A stretch of DNA of 64,000 nucleotides, from NCBI GenBank assembly GCA_023703555.1, contig CP097968.1:48001-112000 (forward strand). The letters are read 5' to 3'. Positions within the stretch are counted from its first letter, which is position 1, and each line of letters starts with the position of its first letter. Source of the stretch: SAR86 cluster bacterium (GTDB lineage Bacteria; Pseudomonadota; Gammaproteobacteria; Magnimaribacterales; TMED112). The notes below the pieces were generated by a model that was not told the DNA's origin, made no database searches, and saw only the letters and a list, made by a program, of their open reading frames with translations. Of this stretch, positions 38,818-48,414 are shown piece by piece. Both the position numbers and the translations under genes were made by a program.

Positions 38818-39625
38818 TTTGGCACTTAGAACAGAAGAAGGTGCTTCTATTAGCTTGCACAATTCTTTTAATTTTTCCACTGCATCTTTTACACCCTTCA
38901 CCCTCTCTATCATACGCTTTTAGTTCAATTTTAAAGTAACCAGATTGCAAATCAGCATTGAAGTAGTCTTTTAAGGTGGTTCCTCCAGAATTTATTGCTC
39001 TTGTAAGAATTTCTTTTGCTGATTTGATTATTTTAGTACATTGTTTTTTTGAAAGTCTTTTTGCCTTTCGTCTTGGATTAATTCTGGTATCCCACAAAAT
39101 TTCACAAGCATAAATGTTACCAATACCAGAAATGATCTTATTATTAAGTAGAACAGCTTTAATATTTGCCGTTCTATTCTTAATGATCTTATATAAGTAA
39201 TCCCCAGTGGCTATTTCTTGGAATGGATCTGGGCCATTATTTTCTAGAAGCTTAAATTTTTCGTTAGGCTTAATTATTTTACATAAGCCAAATCTCCTTG
39301 AATCATTGAAAATTAAATTGGTGTTGTCGTCAGTTTTAAAAATTAAATGGTCATGCTTTTGGATGGTAAAATGTTTAGCAATTCTTAAAAATCCTGTCAT
39401 TCCTAGATGAAAGACAAGGCTGTAATTATTATTTAAAATTACTTTTAAGTATTTTGCGACTCTTATAACTTTAATGATCTCGCTTCCATAAATATTATTC
39501 AGGAGGTTTTTGTTAAATCTTATTCTCAGATTTGTGTTCTTTGTATTGCAGTCAATAAATTTCCTGCCAATTAGATAAGGCTCAATTCCTCTTCGAGTGG
39601 TCTCAACTTCAGGTAATTCTGGCAC
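38810..39625 (-). CDS. mutM: Formamidopyrimidine-DNA glycosylase
   Basis: Removes 8-oxoguanine and FaPy from DNA. It starts PELPEVETTRRGIEPYL, giving the catalytic Pro (N-terminal after Met removal) and Glu. GIGNIYACEILW is the H2TH region, and the C-terminal zinc finger CKRCSGKIK/CSKCQTK is complete. The start is GTG at 39625, overlapping the tolC stop. Length 271 is normal. It complements KatG and Gpx in oxidative-damage defence. Confidence 0.96.
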
Positions 39626-40947
39626 TATAGAAGATTTTTATTTAACTCAAGAATATCTTTTGGATCGAGAGTTCCAAGTGCTTGTTTGTATTGTAAAGAT
39701 GTAACTATAAAACCAAAAACCGATTGGTTAAGTCTATTCTGAACCTCGGAATATGATCTTTCCGCCTGCAAGAGGTCAATCAAATTTCTGCTGTTAAGTT
39801 CATAACCCAATCTTGTTGCTTCTAAGGCATCTTTTGAGCTTTCTTCAGATGCTTTTAAAGCTTCTATATTTAACTTTGCAGTTTGTAATGCTGTATAGAG
39901 TGATCTAACCTGCTGAATGACATTTCTTTCGATTAAAATTACTTGCTCTTCAGACTTCACTTCTTCCAAAAGTGCTTGTCTTCTTTGTGAGTTATTTAGT
40001 CCAGACGTAAACAGTGGTAGTGAAAACTGTATTCCAAAATTTCTTGTTTCAGTTTCAGTTGGTATAAAAAAGGGGAGATCTAAATCACTATCCAGACCAT
40101 CAAATGTATATTGTTTTGATGTTCTTCTATTGACATTTGCACTGGCATCTATTTTGGGAAGAAATCTGGCAGTGGCAGATTTAGAATTTGCTTTAGAGCC
40201 ATCTAGTCTCTTTTTTGATTCAAGAATTAATAGATTGCTGTTGATAGCAAAATTAACCTCTTCATCGATACTTTTATCTGGGATATTTAGTTCTAAATCG
40301 TCATTGATTGGAGCAATTAGTGTTATCTCTCTACCAACTATCGAATTAAGTTCCTCAAAGCTTATTTCTTGATTTCCCTTAGCTAAGACACTATCAGAGA
40401 TAGCTTTATTATAAGCAGCTTTAGCTTCAGCTAGTTCAATTTTTGATGCCGCCCCTACATTAAATCTTTCTTGAATTCTCTGATATTGATTTTCTAAAGC
40501 TTTTTCAGTAGCTCTTGCTACAGCTAAAGCAGATTTTGCAGACAATATATTAAAGTAAGCCGATGTAACCCGTACCATTAAGTCTTGTTGTTGGTAGGCA
40601 AATCTTGCTTCTGCAGCTTTAAAGTTTTCCTTAAGTCTTTTTACTTGAAACCATGAATCTAGTCTGAAGATTGGCTGGGTTAAATTTAAGTTATAGTTAA
40701 AAGTATTGTAGTCATTCGAGAGTAATCTATCTTGATAGTATTCGTTCCAATTAGTCTGACCACCAATTGTTAATCTAGGACCTAAGCTTGATCTTTGTTG
40801 ATTAAGATATTCCCTATTAAGTTCTAAATCTGCTTTGTTAAGATTAAAGTTTGGATCCTTTTCTAGCGCCTCTTGGTAAATTTCTAATAAATTCTCCGCC
40901 GGAAGATTGAAACATAAAGTAACTAAGATGAGATAGATATTTTTCAT
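39625..40947 (-). CDS. tolC: TolC family outer-membrane efflux protein
   Basis: Outer-membrane channel for type I secretion and RND/MFS efflux. The signal peptide is MKNIYLILVTLCFNLPAE. Two outer membrane efflux repeats follow (about 20-200 and 225-425) with LLEIYQEALEKDPNF, LNLTQPIFR and LRQ-type coiled-coil segments; GYELNSRNLIDLLQAERSY is typical. Length 440. It is followed by mutM with a one-base overlap. No inner-membrane pump is adjacent, so it is probably shared by several systems. Confidence 0.92.
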   Translation of the reverse strand: MKNIYLILVTLCFNLPAENLLEIYQEALEKDPNFNLNKADLELNREYLNQQRSSLGPRLTIGGQTNWNEYYQDRLLSNDYNTFNYNLNLTQPIFRLDSWFQVKRLKENFKAAEARFAYQQQDLMVRVTSAYFNILSAKSALAVARATEKALENQYQRIQERFNVGAASKIELAEAKAAYNKAISDSVLAKGNQEISFEELNSIVGREITLIAPINDDLELNIPDKSIDEEVNFAINSNLLILESKKRLDGSKANSKSATARFLPKIDASANVNRRTSKQYTFDGLDSDLDLPFFIPTETETRNFGIQFSLPLFTSGLNNSQRRQALLEEVKSEEQVILIERNVIQQVRSLYTALQTAKLNIEALKASEESSKDALEATRLGYELNSRNLIDLLQAERSYSEVQNRLNQSVFGFIVTSLQYKQALGTLDPKDILELNKNLL

Positions 40948-41012
40948 ATTTTTTTTAAAGGTGTATTCTGCAATATAAGTCTTATATAAACAATTACTAA
41001 TTTAGATTAAAA

Positions 41013-41801
41013 ATGCCCCATAAAATTCCAAAAATACTTATAATTGCTGGATCTGATTCCGGAGGAGGGGCTGGAATTCAAGCAGACATAAAAGCAGTAA
41101 CTTTTTTCAAGGGCTTTGCAATGACCGCAGTAACAGCTATAACTGCTCAAAATACTTTAGGAGTACAAAGTATTCTTAATCTGCCAAAAGAACTAGTTGA
41201 ACAACAGATTAAAAGCATTACTGATGATTTGCCCCCACAGGCTATTAAAATAGGGATGCTTGGATCGAGTGAAATTGTGGATGTTATAAACAGAAATATA
41301 TTTGCTTCGAAAGTTGTTCTTGATCCAGTGATGGTTGCTACTTCTGGAGACAAACTTATCAACCAAGATACAATTGATAATCTGATTAGGAAACTGATAC
41401 CAAAATCCTTCTTAGTGACTCCTAATTTATTTGAAGCTGAAATTATTGTTGGAAAATCGATAACCTCCGTCAATGAACAAATTGATGCTGGAAGAGTTAT
41501 TAAAAAAATGGGAGCGAAAAATGTCTTAATCAAAGGTGGCCATATGAAAGAATCACCAAAAATTACAGATGTTCTGATTTGTGATAATAATAAAGAATAT
41601 AAGTTTGTGAATGATCGCATTAAATCAAAAAATACTCATGGGACAGGATGTTCGCTTGCAAGTGCGATTGCTTGTCAGGTTGGCAACGGATTTGATGTCC
41701 CAGAATCTGTCAAAACTGCAATAGATTATGTCCATAAGGGCATAGTGAACGCACCTGACTTCGGTGCTGGTAATGGTCCAATACTACACTTTGATGCTTA
41801 A
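41013..41801 (+). CDS. thiD: Hydroxymethylpyrimidine/phosphomethylpyrimidine kinase
   Basis: Phosphorylates HMP and HMP-P for thiamine synthesis or salvage. Ribokinase-fold signatures: IAGSDSGGGAGIQADIKA, LDPVMVATSGDKL, and NTHGTGCSLASAIA with the catalytic Cys/Asp-region typical of ThiD. Length 262 is normal. No TPP riboswitch is evident in the short upstream gap. Its stop overlaps the DUF2244 start (GATGCTTAA). It is a lone thiamine gene here, suggesting dependence on imported pyrimidine precursors is possible but not shown. Confidence 0.95.
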   Translation: MPHKIPKILIIAGSDSGGGAGIQADIKAVTFFKGFAMTAVTAITAQNTLGVQSILNLPKELVEQQIKSITDDLPPQAIKIGMLGSSEIVDVINRNIFASKVVLDPVMVATSGDKLINQDTIDNLIRKLIPKSFLVTPNLFEAEIIVGKSITSVNEQIDAGRVIKKMGAKNVLIKGGHMKESPKITDVLICDNNKEYKFVNDRIKSKNTHGTGCSLASAIACQVGNGFDVPESVKTAIDYVHKGIVNAPDFGAGNGPILHFDA

Positions 41802-42258
41802 AAAAACTGAAAAAGGGGATAGAATTATATTAAAAATATCCCCTAATAACTCATCATCAGTTCAACAAAATATTATATTTTTTGGCGGTTTAGGACTGAT
41901 TTGTTTAACATTTGGAATTGGTTTCTTTGTTGTAGGTGCACCAATGATATTACCGTTTGCAGGTTTGGAAGTTATTGTTTTGTTGATTGTTTTAGTTATC
42001 AATAGGAGTTGGACTAATCAGGAGGAACAATTAGAGATAGATCCTTTATTTGTATTTTTTAAATCTAAACAAACAAATAATCAAACAATTAAATTCGATA
42101 GGTTCCATTCTAAATTTATAATAAATAAAAAAAATTCAATAAGCCTAATTTGTAAAAACAAAAAGCTTAGGATAGGACAGTTCCTGAATGAAGAGGATTT
42201 AGAAGAGCTTGCGGCTATAGTTCGATCAAAGGTTAAAGAGCTTAATAATTTAGCATAG
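41794..42258 (+). CDS. DUF2244 family membrane protein
   Basis: 154 residues. ATG 41794 lies inside the end of thiD, giving a start MLKKTEKGDRIILKISPN. Two adjacent membrane helices (about 27-70) are followed by a soluble domain with FDRFHSKFI and KKLRIGQFLNEEDLEELA, the usual DUF2244 end. The function of the family is unknown. It ends overlapping pfp by 9 nt on the other strand. Confidence 0.78.
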   Translation: MLKKTEKGDRIILKISPNNSSSVQQNIIFFGGLGLICLTFGIGFFVVGAPMILPFAGLEVIVLLIVLVINRSWTNQEEQLEIDPLFVFFKSKQTNNQTIKFDRFHSKFIINKKNSISLICKNKKLRIGQFLNEEDLEELAAIVRSKVKELNNLA

Positions 42259-43467
42259 ATGAAGGTCTAATTGATCATACGATGGAACTCCATTTTTAAA
42301 CTTTGGAAATATTTCTCCTTGTATTAATGGCTTTAAATAATTTACTCCTGATTCAGAGATTCTGAAACCATCCTCTGAAATATAGGAATCAGGTAAGGTT
42401 TTTTCTTTATTAGCAATGTCTTGAAGCATTCCTTTCTTTATTTCCCATTTATAGGGGTTACTATTTGTTCTTTTAATTATAGGCATTACTCCTGTTTCGC
42501 CACTGAATGCCAAATCAGCTGCATGCTCTCCCACTGCCAAAGCATGATCAAAATCAACTTTTGATGATATATGTCTGGCACTTCTCTGAAGATAGTCAGA
42601 TACAGACCAGTGATATTTAACTTTAAGGGAATTGCTTAATAGATTTGCAAGTTTTGGTGCGAGCCCTCCAAGTTGAATGTGTCCAAAAGCATCTTTCTCT
42701 CCTGAATTTGAAAATAGTGATCCATCTTGATTTTTAAGGCCCTCTGAAGCAACTATTACAGAGTATCCATATTTTGCAATATCATTTTCAACACCACTTA
42801 AGAATGCATATTCATCAAAAGGAACCTCGGGCAGCAATATTTTATGAACAAAAGTACTCTGCTCATTATTTGCAAGCTCGGATGAGGCAGCTATCCAACC
42901 TGCATGTCTTCCCATAACTTCAAATATAAAAACTTTCGTTGAGGTTTTACACATTGACTTAATATCCAGTGATGCTTCCTTTGAGGATGTAGCGACATAT
43001 TTTGCAACTGAACCAAAACCGGGACAATTGTCTGTAAGCACAAGGTCATTATCAATTGTTTTAGGTATTGCAATGGCATTGAGGTCGTAACCTAATCGTT
43101 TTCCAGCAAGTGAAATTTTAAGACACGTATCAGCAGAATCGTTACCACCATTATAAAAAAAATACCTAATATTTTTTTTGTCTAATTTCTTAAAAAGAAC
43201 CTCGTAGAAATCGGTTTCCGTAATTTCTGGGAGTTTATATCTACAAGATCCAAAAGCTCCTCCTGGTAACTCTTTTAAAAGTTCTAAAGATTTTTTGGTT
43301 TTATCTAAATCAAATATCTCATCTTCAAGAAGCCCTACAATACCATTATTACCGACAAAAATTTTTGACGAATTGTCCAAAGCCCTTACTTTCTTTATAA
43401 CACCATAAGCAGAGACATTTATTACAGAGGTAACACCGCCTGATTGAGCATAAAATGCATTTTTCAT
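42250..43467 (-). CDS. pfp: Pyrophosphate-dependent 6-phosphofructokinase
   Basis: Reversible PPi-linked phosphorylation of fructose-6-phosphate. It shows NGGNDSADT (the nucleotide/PPi motif, with Asn-Asp instead of the Asp-Gly of ATP enzymes), the catalytic PKTIDND and MGRHAGW. Length 405 fits the long PPi-PFK group. Motif differences from ATP-PFK are the reason for the PPi call. A TAAAAT box seven bases before the ATG suggests a leaderless mRNA. Confidence 0.88.
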   Translation of the reverse strand: MKNAFYAQSGGVTSVINVSAYGVIKKVRALDNSSKIFVGNNGIVGLLEDEIFDLDKTKKSLELLKELPGGAFGSCRYKLPEITETDFYEVLFKKLDKKNIRYFFYNGGNDSADTCLKISLAGKRLGYDLNAIAIPKTIDNDLVLTDNCPGFGSVAKYVATSSKEASLDIKSMCKTSTKVFIFEVMGRHAGWIAASSELANNEQSTFVHKILLPEVPFDEYAFLSGVENDIAKYGYSVIVASEGLKNQDGSLFSNSGEKDAFGHIQLGGLAPKLANLLSNSLKVKYHWSVSDYLQRSARHISSKVDFDHALAVGEHAADLAFSGETGVMPIIKRTNSNPYKWEIKKGMLQDIANKEKTLPDSYISEDGFRISESGVNYLKPLIQGEIFPKFKNGVPSYDQLDLHLC

Positions 43468-43474
43468 AAGACTT

Positions 43475-43484
43475 ATTTTATACT
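43475..43484. promoter_or_regulatory. Overlapping divergent -10 boxes of pfp and mpl
   Basis: Minus strand TAAAAT (43475-43480) lies 7 nt from the pfp ATG, and plus strand TATACT (43479-43484) lies 18 nt from the mpl ATG. Both fit a 35-bp gap. Neither has a strong -35. Confidence 0.4.
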
Positions 43485-43502
43485 CAAAAAACTAAATCAA
43501 GA

Positions 43503-44747
43503 ATGAACAAGATATTTATATTGGGTATTGGCGGCACTTTCATGGGCAATATTGCGCAATTTGCCAAGTCACTAGGGAAAGATGTTTATGGAGTAGACTC
43601 AAAGTTGTATCCACCTATGTCAAATATTTTGAGAGATTTTAAAATAAATTTTCGAGAAGGATACAATTTAGAAAATTTTATTGATGCAGATGAGTACATT
43701 ATTGGCAATGTAGTTTCTAGAGATAATAAGCTCTATCAGAAAATTGTCCGCGAAAAAAAGAAAATAACCTCAGGTCCTCGGTGGCTCTACGAAAATATAC
43801 TTAAAGATAAAACAGTTATTGCTATTAGTGGCACACATGGAAAAACTACTGTTACAAATCTAGTTTCATATGCACTTGAGCAATTACGTCTTGAGCCTTC
43901 ATATCTCATAGCAGGTGCACCAAAAGAAATTCCATCATCACTTTTACAAGATGGAAATTTGTTCGTTTTAGAGGCTGACGAATATGATGCCTCTTGTTTT
44001 GACAAGGGATCAAAGTTTTTCCACTACAAGCCTGATGTGCTATTGGTAAACAATATTGAGTTTGATCATGCTGATATTTTTGACAATATTGATGAGATAG
44101 AAAGTAATTTTTTCAAGCTTATTTCAGGCCTTCCTCAAAAATCCGTGGTGTTGTTAAATAGAAATGGCATAAGAAAATCATTTTTAAATCAATTAAGTTT
44201 AAACGCATCGACACAAAGCAAAATAAAAATTTTTAGTGCCAATGAAAGTAATTTAATTCAGGAAAATATTTCTTCGGCAACTGAAGTTTTAAAAGAATTT
44301 ATAGATTTAAAAAGTATTCAAAAGATTTTTAAAACACTTCCATCTGTTAGAAGACGTTTTGAATATGTTTATAAAAGTAATAGTTTGGATGTAATTGACG
44401 ATTTTGCGCATCATCCAACGGCTATTAGTAAAACATTAAAACTAGCACAACAAAGATACCAAGACTTAGTTCTTGTCCTTGAAATAGGCTCCAATTCAAT
44501 GAAAAGCGGCACCCATGATGTAAAGTTGTTAGAGGTACTTAAAGATACAAAAACCTTTCTAGTAAATGCTAGTAAAGAACAGATAAGCAAATTCAACGAA
44601 ACCGCCGAGAAAGCAACTTTAGAAAAGCTCATTAAAATATGTGGTGAAAGAACTAAGAAAAAAAGGGCGATACTTTTTTGTGGGAATAAAAACTTCAATC
44701 GTCTCCAAGAAAATTTAATAAATCATTTGATTTCAGATTCTACATAG
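43503..44747 (+). CDS. mpl: UDP-MurNAc:L-alanyl-gamma-D-glutamyl-meso-diaminopimelate ligase
   Basis: Recycling ligase that attaches the salvaged tripeptide to UDP-MurNAc. Mur-ligase features: N-terminal ILGIGGTFMGN, P-loop AISGTHGKTTVTN, EADEYDASCF and DDFAHHPTAI. These, especially the GGTFMGN start, separate Mpl from MurC. Length 414 is slightly short of E. coli (457). It joins AmgK-MurU in one salvage route, since MurU makes the UDP-MurNAc that Mpl uses. Confidence 0.94.
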   Translation: MNKIFILGIGGTFMGNIAQFAKSLGKDVYGVDSKLYPPMSNILRDFKINFREGYNLENFIDADEYIIGNVVSRDNKLYQKIVREKKKITSGPRWLYENILKDKTVIAISGTHGKTTVTNLVSYALEQLRLEPSYLIAGAPKEIPSSLLQDGNLFVLEADEYDASCFDKGSKFFHYKPDVLLVNNIEFDHADIFDNIDEIESNFFKLISGLPQKSVVLLNRNGIRKSFLNQLSLNASTQSKIKIFSANESNLIQENISSATEVLKEFIDLKSIQKIFKTLPSVRRRFEYVYKSNSLDVIDDFAHHPTAISKTLKLAQQRYQDLVLVLEIGSNSMKSGTHDVKLLEVLKDTKTFLVNASKEQISKFNETAEKATLEKLIKICGERTKKKRAILFCGNKNFNRLQENLINHLISDST

Positions 44748-44762
44748 TAAAAAATATCTGTA

Positions 44763-45098
44763 ATGCATGAAGATAAAACTTTTAAACAAAAAATTAAAAA
44801 ACTATGTCTAAATGCACTTGAAGAACTTAAGGCCCAAAATATCAAGACACTCAATGTTGAGAAGTCCTCTTCCTTCACCTCTATAATTATTATTGCAACT
44901 GGAACATCAAATAGACACATACAGTCCATCTCAGATAAGGTATTTAAGAATCTTAAGGAAAGCCAATTTGACATTATTGGGAAAGAGGGTTCTGACTCAA
45001 ATGAATGGGTACTTATTGATGCTGGTGAGGTTTTAGTAAATATAATGTCTGGGGAATCTCGTGAACATTACGATTTAGAATCTCTTTGGGAGCGATAA
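44763..45098 (+). CDS. rsfS: Ribosomal silencing factor RsfS
   Basis: Binds L14 and blocks 50S joining in starvation. It has the KTLNVEKSSSFTSIIIIATGTS core, EGSDSNEWVLIDAGEVLVNI and the C-terminal YDLESLW. Length 111 is normal. It precedes rlmH by one base in the conserved rsfS-rlmH-mrdA-rodA order. nadD, usually just upstream, is missing from this block; mpl occupies the position. Confidence 0.94.
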   Translation: MHEDKTFKQKIKKLCLNALEELKAQNIKTLNVEKSSSFTSIIIIATGTSNRHIQSISDKVFKNLKESQFDIIGKEGSDSNEWVLIDAGEVLVNIMSGESREHYDLESLWER

Positions 45099-45099
45099 T

Positions 45100-45552
45100 T
45101 TGAAGGTTAATCTTTTATATATTTCAAAAGTTAATCAGAAACTAAGCTCAATTGAAAGCGATCTTTTAAAAAGAATTTCGGGACCAATTGAAATTCAATT
45201 ACACAATCTAAAGAGTAAAAAAAAACATGATTGCATTGATAAGCAACTCGATTTTGAAGCAAACTTAATTGAGAAGAAATTAAAAAATAAAAATTGTTAT
45301 TTTTGTTTTGATCACACTGGCAAAAAAGTCCAAACATCAGATTTTTTAAACTTGATTCTTAAGTATAACCAGAACCTTTCATTAGTAATTGGCAGTAATG
45401 AGGGTATTTCAAATGGAATGAAGGAGAAAGCGATTGAAGTAATTTCATTTTCTGACATGGTTTTTTCTAATGGGATATTCAGGCTAATGGTGCTTGAACA
45501 ACTTTATAGAGCAAACTGTATAATGACAAATCATCCATTTCATAAAAATTGA
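45100..45552 (+). CDS. rlmH: 23S rRNA pseudouridine1915 N3-methyltransferase RlmH
   Basis: SPOUT methyltransferase modifying pseudouridine 1915. The SAM-knot loop is VIGSNEGIS (usually IGGPEG), and the C-terminal EQLYRANCIMTNHPFHKN matches the family end. TTG 45100 is the start, directly after rsfS; no ATG would give a full N terminus. Length 150 is normal. It is coupled to mrdA by a 4-nt overlap (TTGA). Confidence 0.92.
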   Translation: MKVNLLYISKVNQKLSSIESDLLKRISGPIEIQLHNLKSKKKHDCIDKQLDFEANLIEKKLKNKNCYFCFDHTGKKVQTSDFLNLILKYNQNLSLVIGSNEGISNGMKEKAIEVISFSDMVFSNGIFRLMVLEQLYRANCIMTNHPFHKN

Positions 45553-47345
45553 AAAAAACGAACTTTAAAATCCTGCAAGATAGAACGTGGTTATTATCTA
45601 TAGTTATTTTCCTTCTTCTTGTATTTGCTTTATCACGGTTTTTTTATCTTCAAATAATAGAAGGGAGGAACTTAAAAGTTCAGCGAGAAGCAAATATAAA
45701 TACTTTTGAATACATCTATCCTAAGAGAGGAAGGATTATCTCTTCAGATGGTTATGTTCTTGCAGAGGATATCAAGAGCTATTCGATAGCTGTTGACCTA
45801 GAAGAAAAGCCTTCAGTCTCTTCAATAGATCTGCTTGTAAAAATTTATCCAGAAAGGTTAACAAGAAGTTATGTCGAGGAATCAATAAAACTGTCAATTA
45901 AAGGTGTGTCCCAAGAAGTACTTATAGATGGACTTAATCAAGCAGGTATATCAAAATTTTTAGTTAGAAATGGAGAGCTGGCAGGTTTTTCTGTAATAGA
46001 GAAATATAACAGATCTTATGTTGACCATCCGTCAATGTTTCATGTATTAGGCCATTTAGGCTATGTAAATAATTCTGATATAAATTTTTTTCGAACTAGG
46101 ATAGATAATTTTAAGCCAAACATTTGGCAGCTCGTAGGCAAATCAGGTATTGAAAGAGTATATGAGGCAAAATTACAAGGGGTTCACGGGAAAAAATTCT
46201 TCAATCGAAATGCTAGAGGTAATAGAAAAGTTTTAATTGATGAGGAAAGTTTTAAAGAAGGAGAAGAAGTAGTTTTAAGCATAAACTATGAAGCACAATC
46301 AAAAGCATTTGATCTCTTAGGAAATAGAAAAGGATCAATTGTTGTCTTAGACTTAAAAAATTTTTCTATTCCGGTATCTGTTAGCACCCCATCAATAAGC
46401 GCTAATGACTTAAAAGGCATCTCTACTGTGGGTTATAAGGCATTGTTAGATGATTCATCCAGACCACTTTTTAATAGAGCATTTATGGGATTATACCCCC
46501 CAGGTTCAACTATTAAACCGATACTCACAATTTTTGCAATTAGTAATAATTTAACAAATTGGACAGAAACAATTGATGATGATGGGTTTTTTAGGTTTGA
46601 AGAGGAAAATAGGGTTTTTAATGCTTGGAAGGAAGGCGGTCACGGAATTACAAATTTAAGGAAAGCGATTGTAGAGAGCTCAAATCCATTTTTTATGAAT
46701 CTTGCTACTAGGTATGATAAGGATAAGCTTACTGCTTTTTTTACAGATATTTTTTTTGATAAAACAATTTGCATTGATTGTTACCCCCAATTATTTAGCC
46801 CACTAATTGACGATGTTTGGAAGCAGAAAAACTTTGGGAGCAATATTTTTAAGGGAGATATAATTAATATTGGTATTGGGCAAGGTTATCTTTTAACTTC
46901 ACCCCTTCATTTAGCCTTAATGGCTGGGATCATTGCCAAGAAAGGTGAATATAATATTCCTTTTCTTATTCAACAGAATGAGCCATTAGAAGAAACGAAA
47001 AAAATAAATACAAATATCTCAGATGATGATTGGTCAAGAATTCATGAAGCCATGATAGGAGTTGTTTATTCTAAAAATGGCACAGGATACAGAATTAATC
47101 CTGGAGAATTAAAGTTAGCCGGAAAAAGTGGCACATCCCAGCTAAAAAAGTTTACATCTAGAGAAGAATATGAGGAAATAAGAGAAAATCCAGACCTTAG
47201 GGATCATGCAATTTTTATTGGTTTTGCTCCTTATGATGATCCTAGGTATGCTATTTCAGTATTAGTTGAAAATGGTGAAAGTGGAGGTGCAGTTGCAGGA
47301 CCCATTGCAAAAGAAGTTTTACTGGAGTTAATTAATGCTGATTAA
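45549..47345 (+). CDS. mrdA: Penicillin-binding protein 2 (elongasome transpeptidase)
   Basis: D,D-transpeptidase of lateral-wall synthesis. An N-terminal membrane helix (about 13-32, LLSIVIFLLLVFALSRFFYL) and a dimerisation/pedestal region (about 45-220) precede the catalytic domain. The active-site motifs are STIK in PPGSTIKPI, SSN in VESSNPFF and KSGT in AGKSGTSQ. It starts with TTG overlapping rlmH. Length 598 is slightly short of E. coli (633). rodA follows with an 11-nt overlap. Confidence 0.95.
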   Translation: MKKTNFKILQDRTWLLSIVIFLLLVFALSRFFYLQIIEGRNLKVQREANINTFEYIYPKRGRIISSDGYVLAEDIKSYSIAVDLEEKPSVSSIDLLVKIYPERLTRSYVEESIKLSIKGVSQEVLIDGLNQAGISKFLVRNGELAGFSVIEKYNRSYVDHPSMFHVLGHLGYVNNSDINFFRTRIDNFKPNIWQLVGKSGIERVYEAKLQGVHGKKFFNRNARGNRKVLIDEESFKEGEEVVLSINYEAQSKAFDLLGNRKGSIVVLDLKNFSIPVSVSTPSISANDLKGISTVGYKALLDDSSRPLFNRAFMGLYPPGSTIKPILTIFAISNNLTNWTETIDDDGFFRFEEENRVFNAWKEGGHGITNLRKAIVESSNPFFMNLATRYDKDKLTAFFTDIFFDKTICIDCYPQLFSPLIDDVWKQKNFGSNIFKGDIINIGIGQGYLLTSPLHLALMAGIIAKKGEYNIPFLIQQNEPLEETKKINTNISDDDWSRIHEAMIGVVYSKNGTGYRINPGELKLAGKSGTSQLKKFTSREEYEEIRENPDLRDHAIFIGFAPYDDPRYAISVLVENGESGGAVAGPIAKEVLLELINAD

Positions 47346-48414
47346 TATCAATAATTTTTTGCTTGCTCTTTCACTTTTTTTTATTGTGGTCATTGGTAGT
47401 ATTACAGTTTATTCTGTCACTTCAATCGACCTTAACTACTTCTTTAGATTTCTAACTATTTCAGTTTTTTCAATAATACTAGTGAGCACTTTTTTTTACT
47501 TTGTAAACTTCAATCGTATTATTTCTATTGGATGGATAATCTTTTTATTAAACATTCTTCTAATAATCTCTGTAGAGTTTTTTGGAAAAGAAATTAATGG
47601 ATCAAAAAGATGGTTAGATTTTGGTTTTTTAAGCTTACAGCCTTCCGAATTTTTAAAAATTACTTTTGCTATTTTTGTAATTCAGTATTTAAGGTATTTT
47701 GATTTCAAATTCACAGTAATTAGGTCGGTATTATTGTTAGCAATTTTAGTTGCTTCTGCATTGCCAATAATCATTCAGCCTGATCTAGGCACGGGTATTG
47801 TTTTTATTGCATTTGGTCTTCTTCTTCTTTTTATCTGCGGGCTGAAATTTAAATATTTTTTTATTCTTGCATTGAGTTTTTTAGTGCTTTCACCAGTAAT
47901 TTATTCTTATGGGCTATCTGATTATCAAAAGGGAAGAATTTTAAATTGGTTTTCCTCAGAAGATACCTTAGCAGAGAGTTGGAATATTCTTCAATCAAAA
48001 ATAAGTATTGGCTCAGGAGAATTGTTAGGAGAGGGGTTTTTAGGAAGCAAGCAAAATGAATTTAATTTTCTACCTGAGGCAGATACAGATTTTATTTTTT
48101 CAATTTATGCGGAGCAGTTTGGGTTTCTCGGAGTTGCTTTAATTCTAATTTTGCTTGGTATATTTATTTTTAGCGGATTGTCAGGCTTTCGACAAAAAAA
48201 TATTTTAGCAGATGACTATTCAGCTTACTATCTCGGTATATATTTTCTATTGGTAATAACCTTTAGCTTCCTAATAAATATTTTTATGGTTTCTGGTTTG
48301 ATACCTGTTGTTGGACTACCTTTACCTTTTTTTACTAAAGGTGGATCTTCTCTGTTATGCTTTTCGATAATGCTTGGGTTTATTTTTTCTGCAAAAACTT
48401 ATTTAAAAACATGA
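47335..48414 (+). CDS. rodA: Rod shape-determining glycosyltransferase RodA
   Basis: SEDS-family peptidoglycan polymerase working with PBP2. About ten membrane segments; the family blocks SLQPSEFLKI, the QPDLGTGIVF region, EQFGFLGV and GLPLPFFTKGGSSLL are present. Length 359 is normal. Its TGA overlaps the mltB ATG (ATGA), and its start lies in the mrdA end, so the four genes are coupled. Confidence 0.95.
   Translation: MLININNFLLALSLFFIVVIGSITVYSVTSIDLNYFFRFLTISVFSIILVSTFFYFVNFNRIISIGWIIFLLNILLIISVEFFGKEINGSKRWLDFGFLSLQPSEFLKITFAIFVIQYLRYFDFKFTVIRSVLLLAILVASALPIIIQPDLGTGIVFIAFGLLLLFICGLKFKYFFILALSFLVLSPVIYSYGLSDYQKGRILNWFSSEDTLAESWNILQSKISIGSGELLGEGFLGSKQNEFNFLPEADTDFIFSIYAEQFGFLGVALILILLGIFIFSGLSGFRQKNILADDYSAYYLGIYFLLVITFSFLINIFMVSGLIPVVGLPLPFFTKGGSSLLCFSIMLGFIFSAKTYLKT

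Noticed and set aside
40948..41012. Possible TPP riboswitch before thiD
   Set aside because: The 65-nt gap is shared with tolC and has no CUGAGA or thi-box element.
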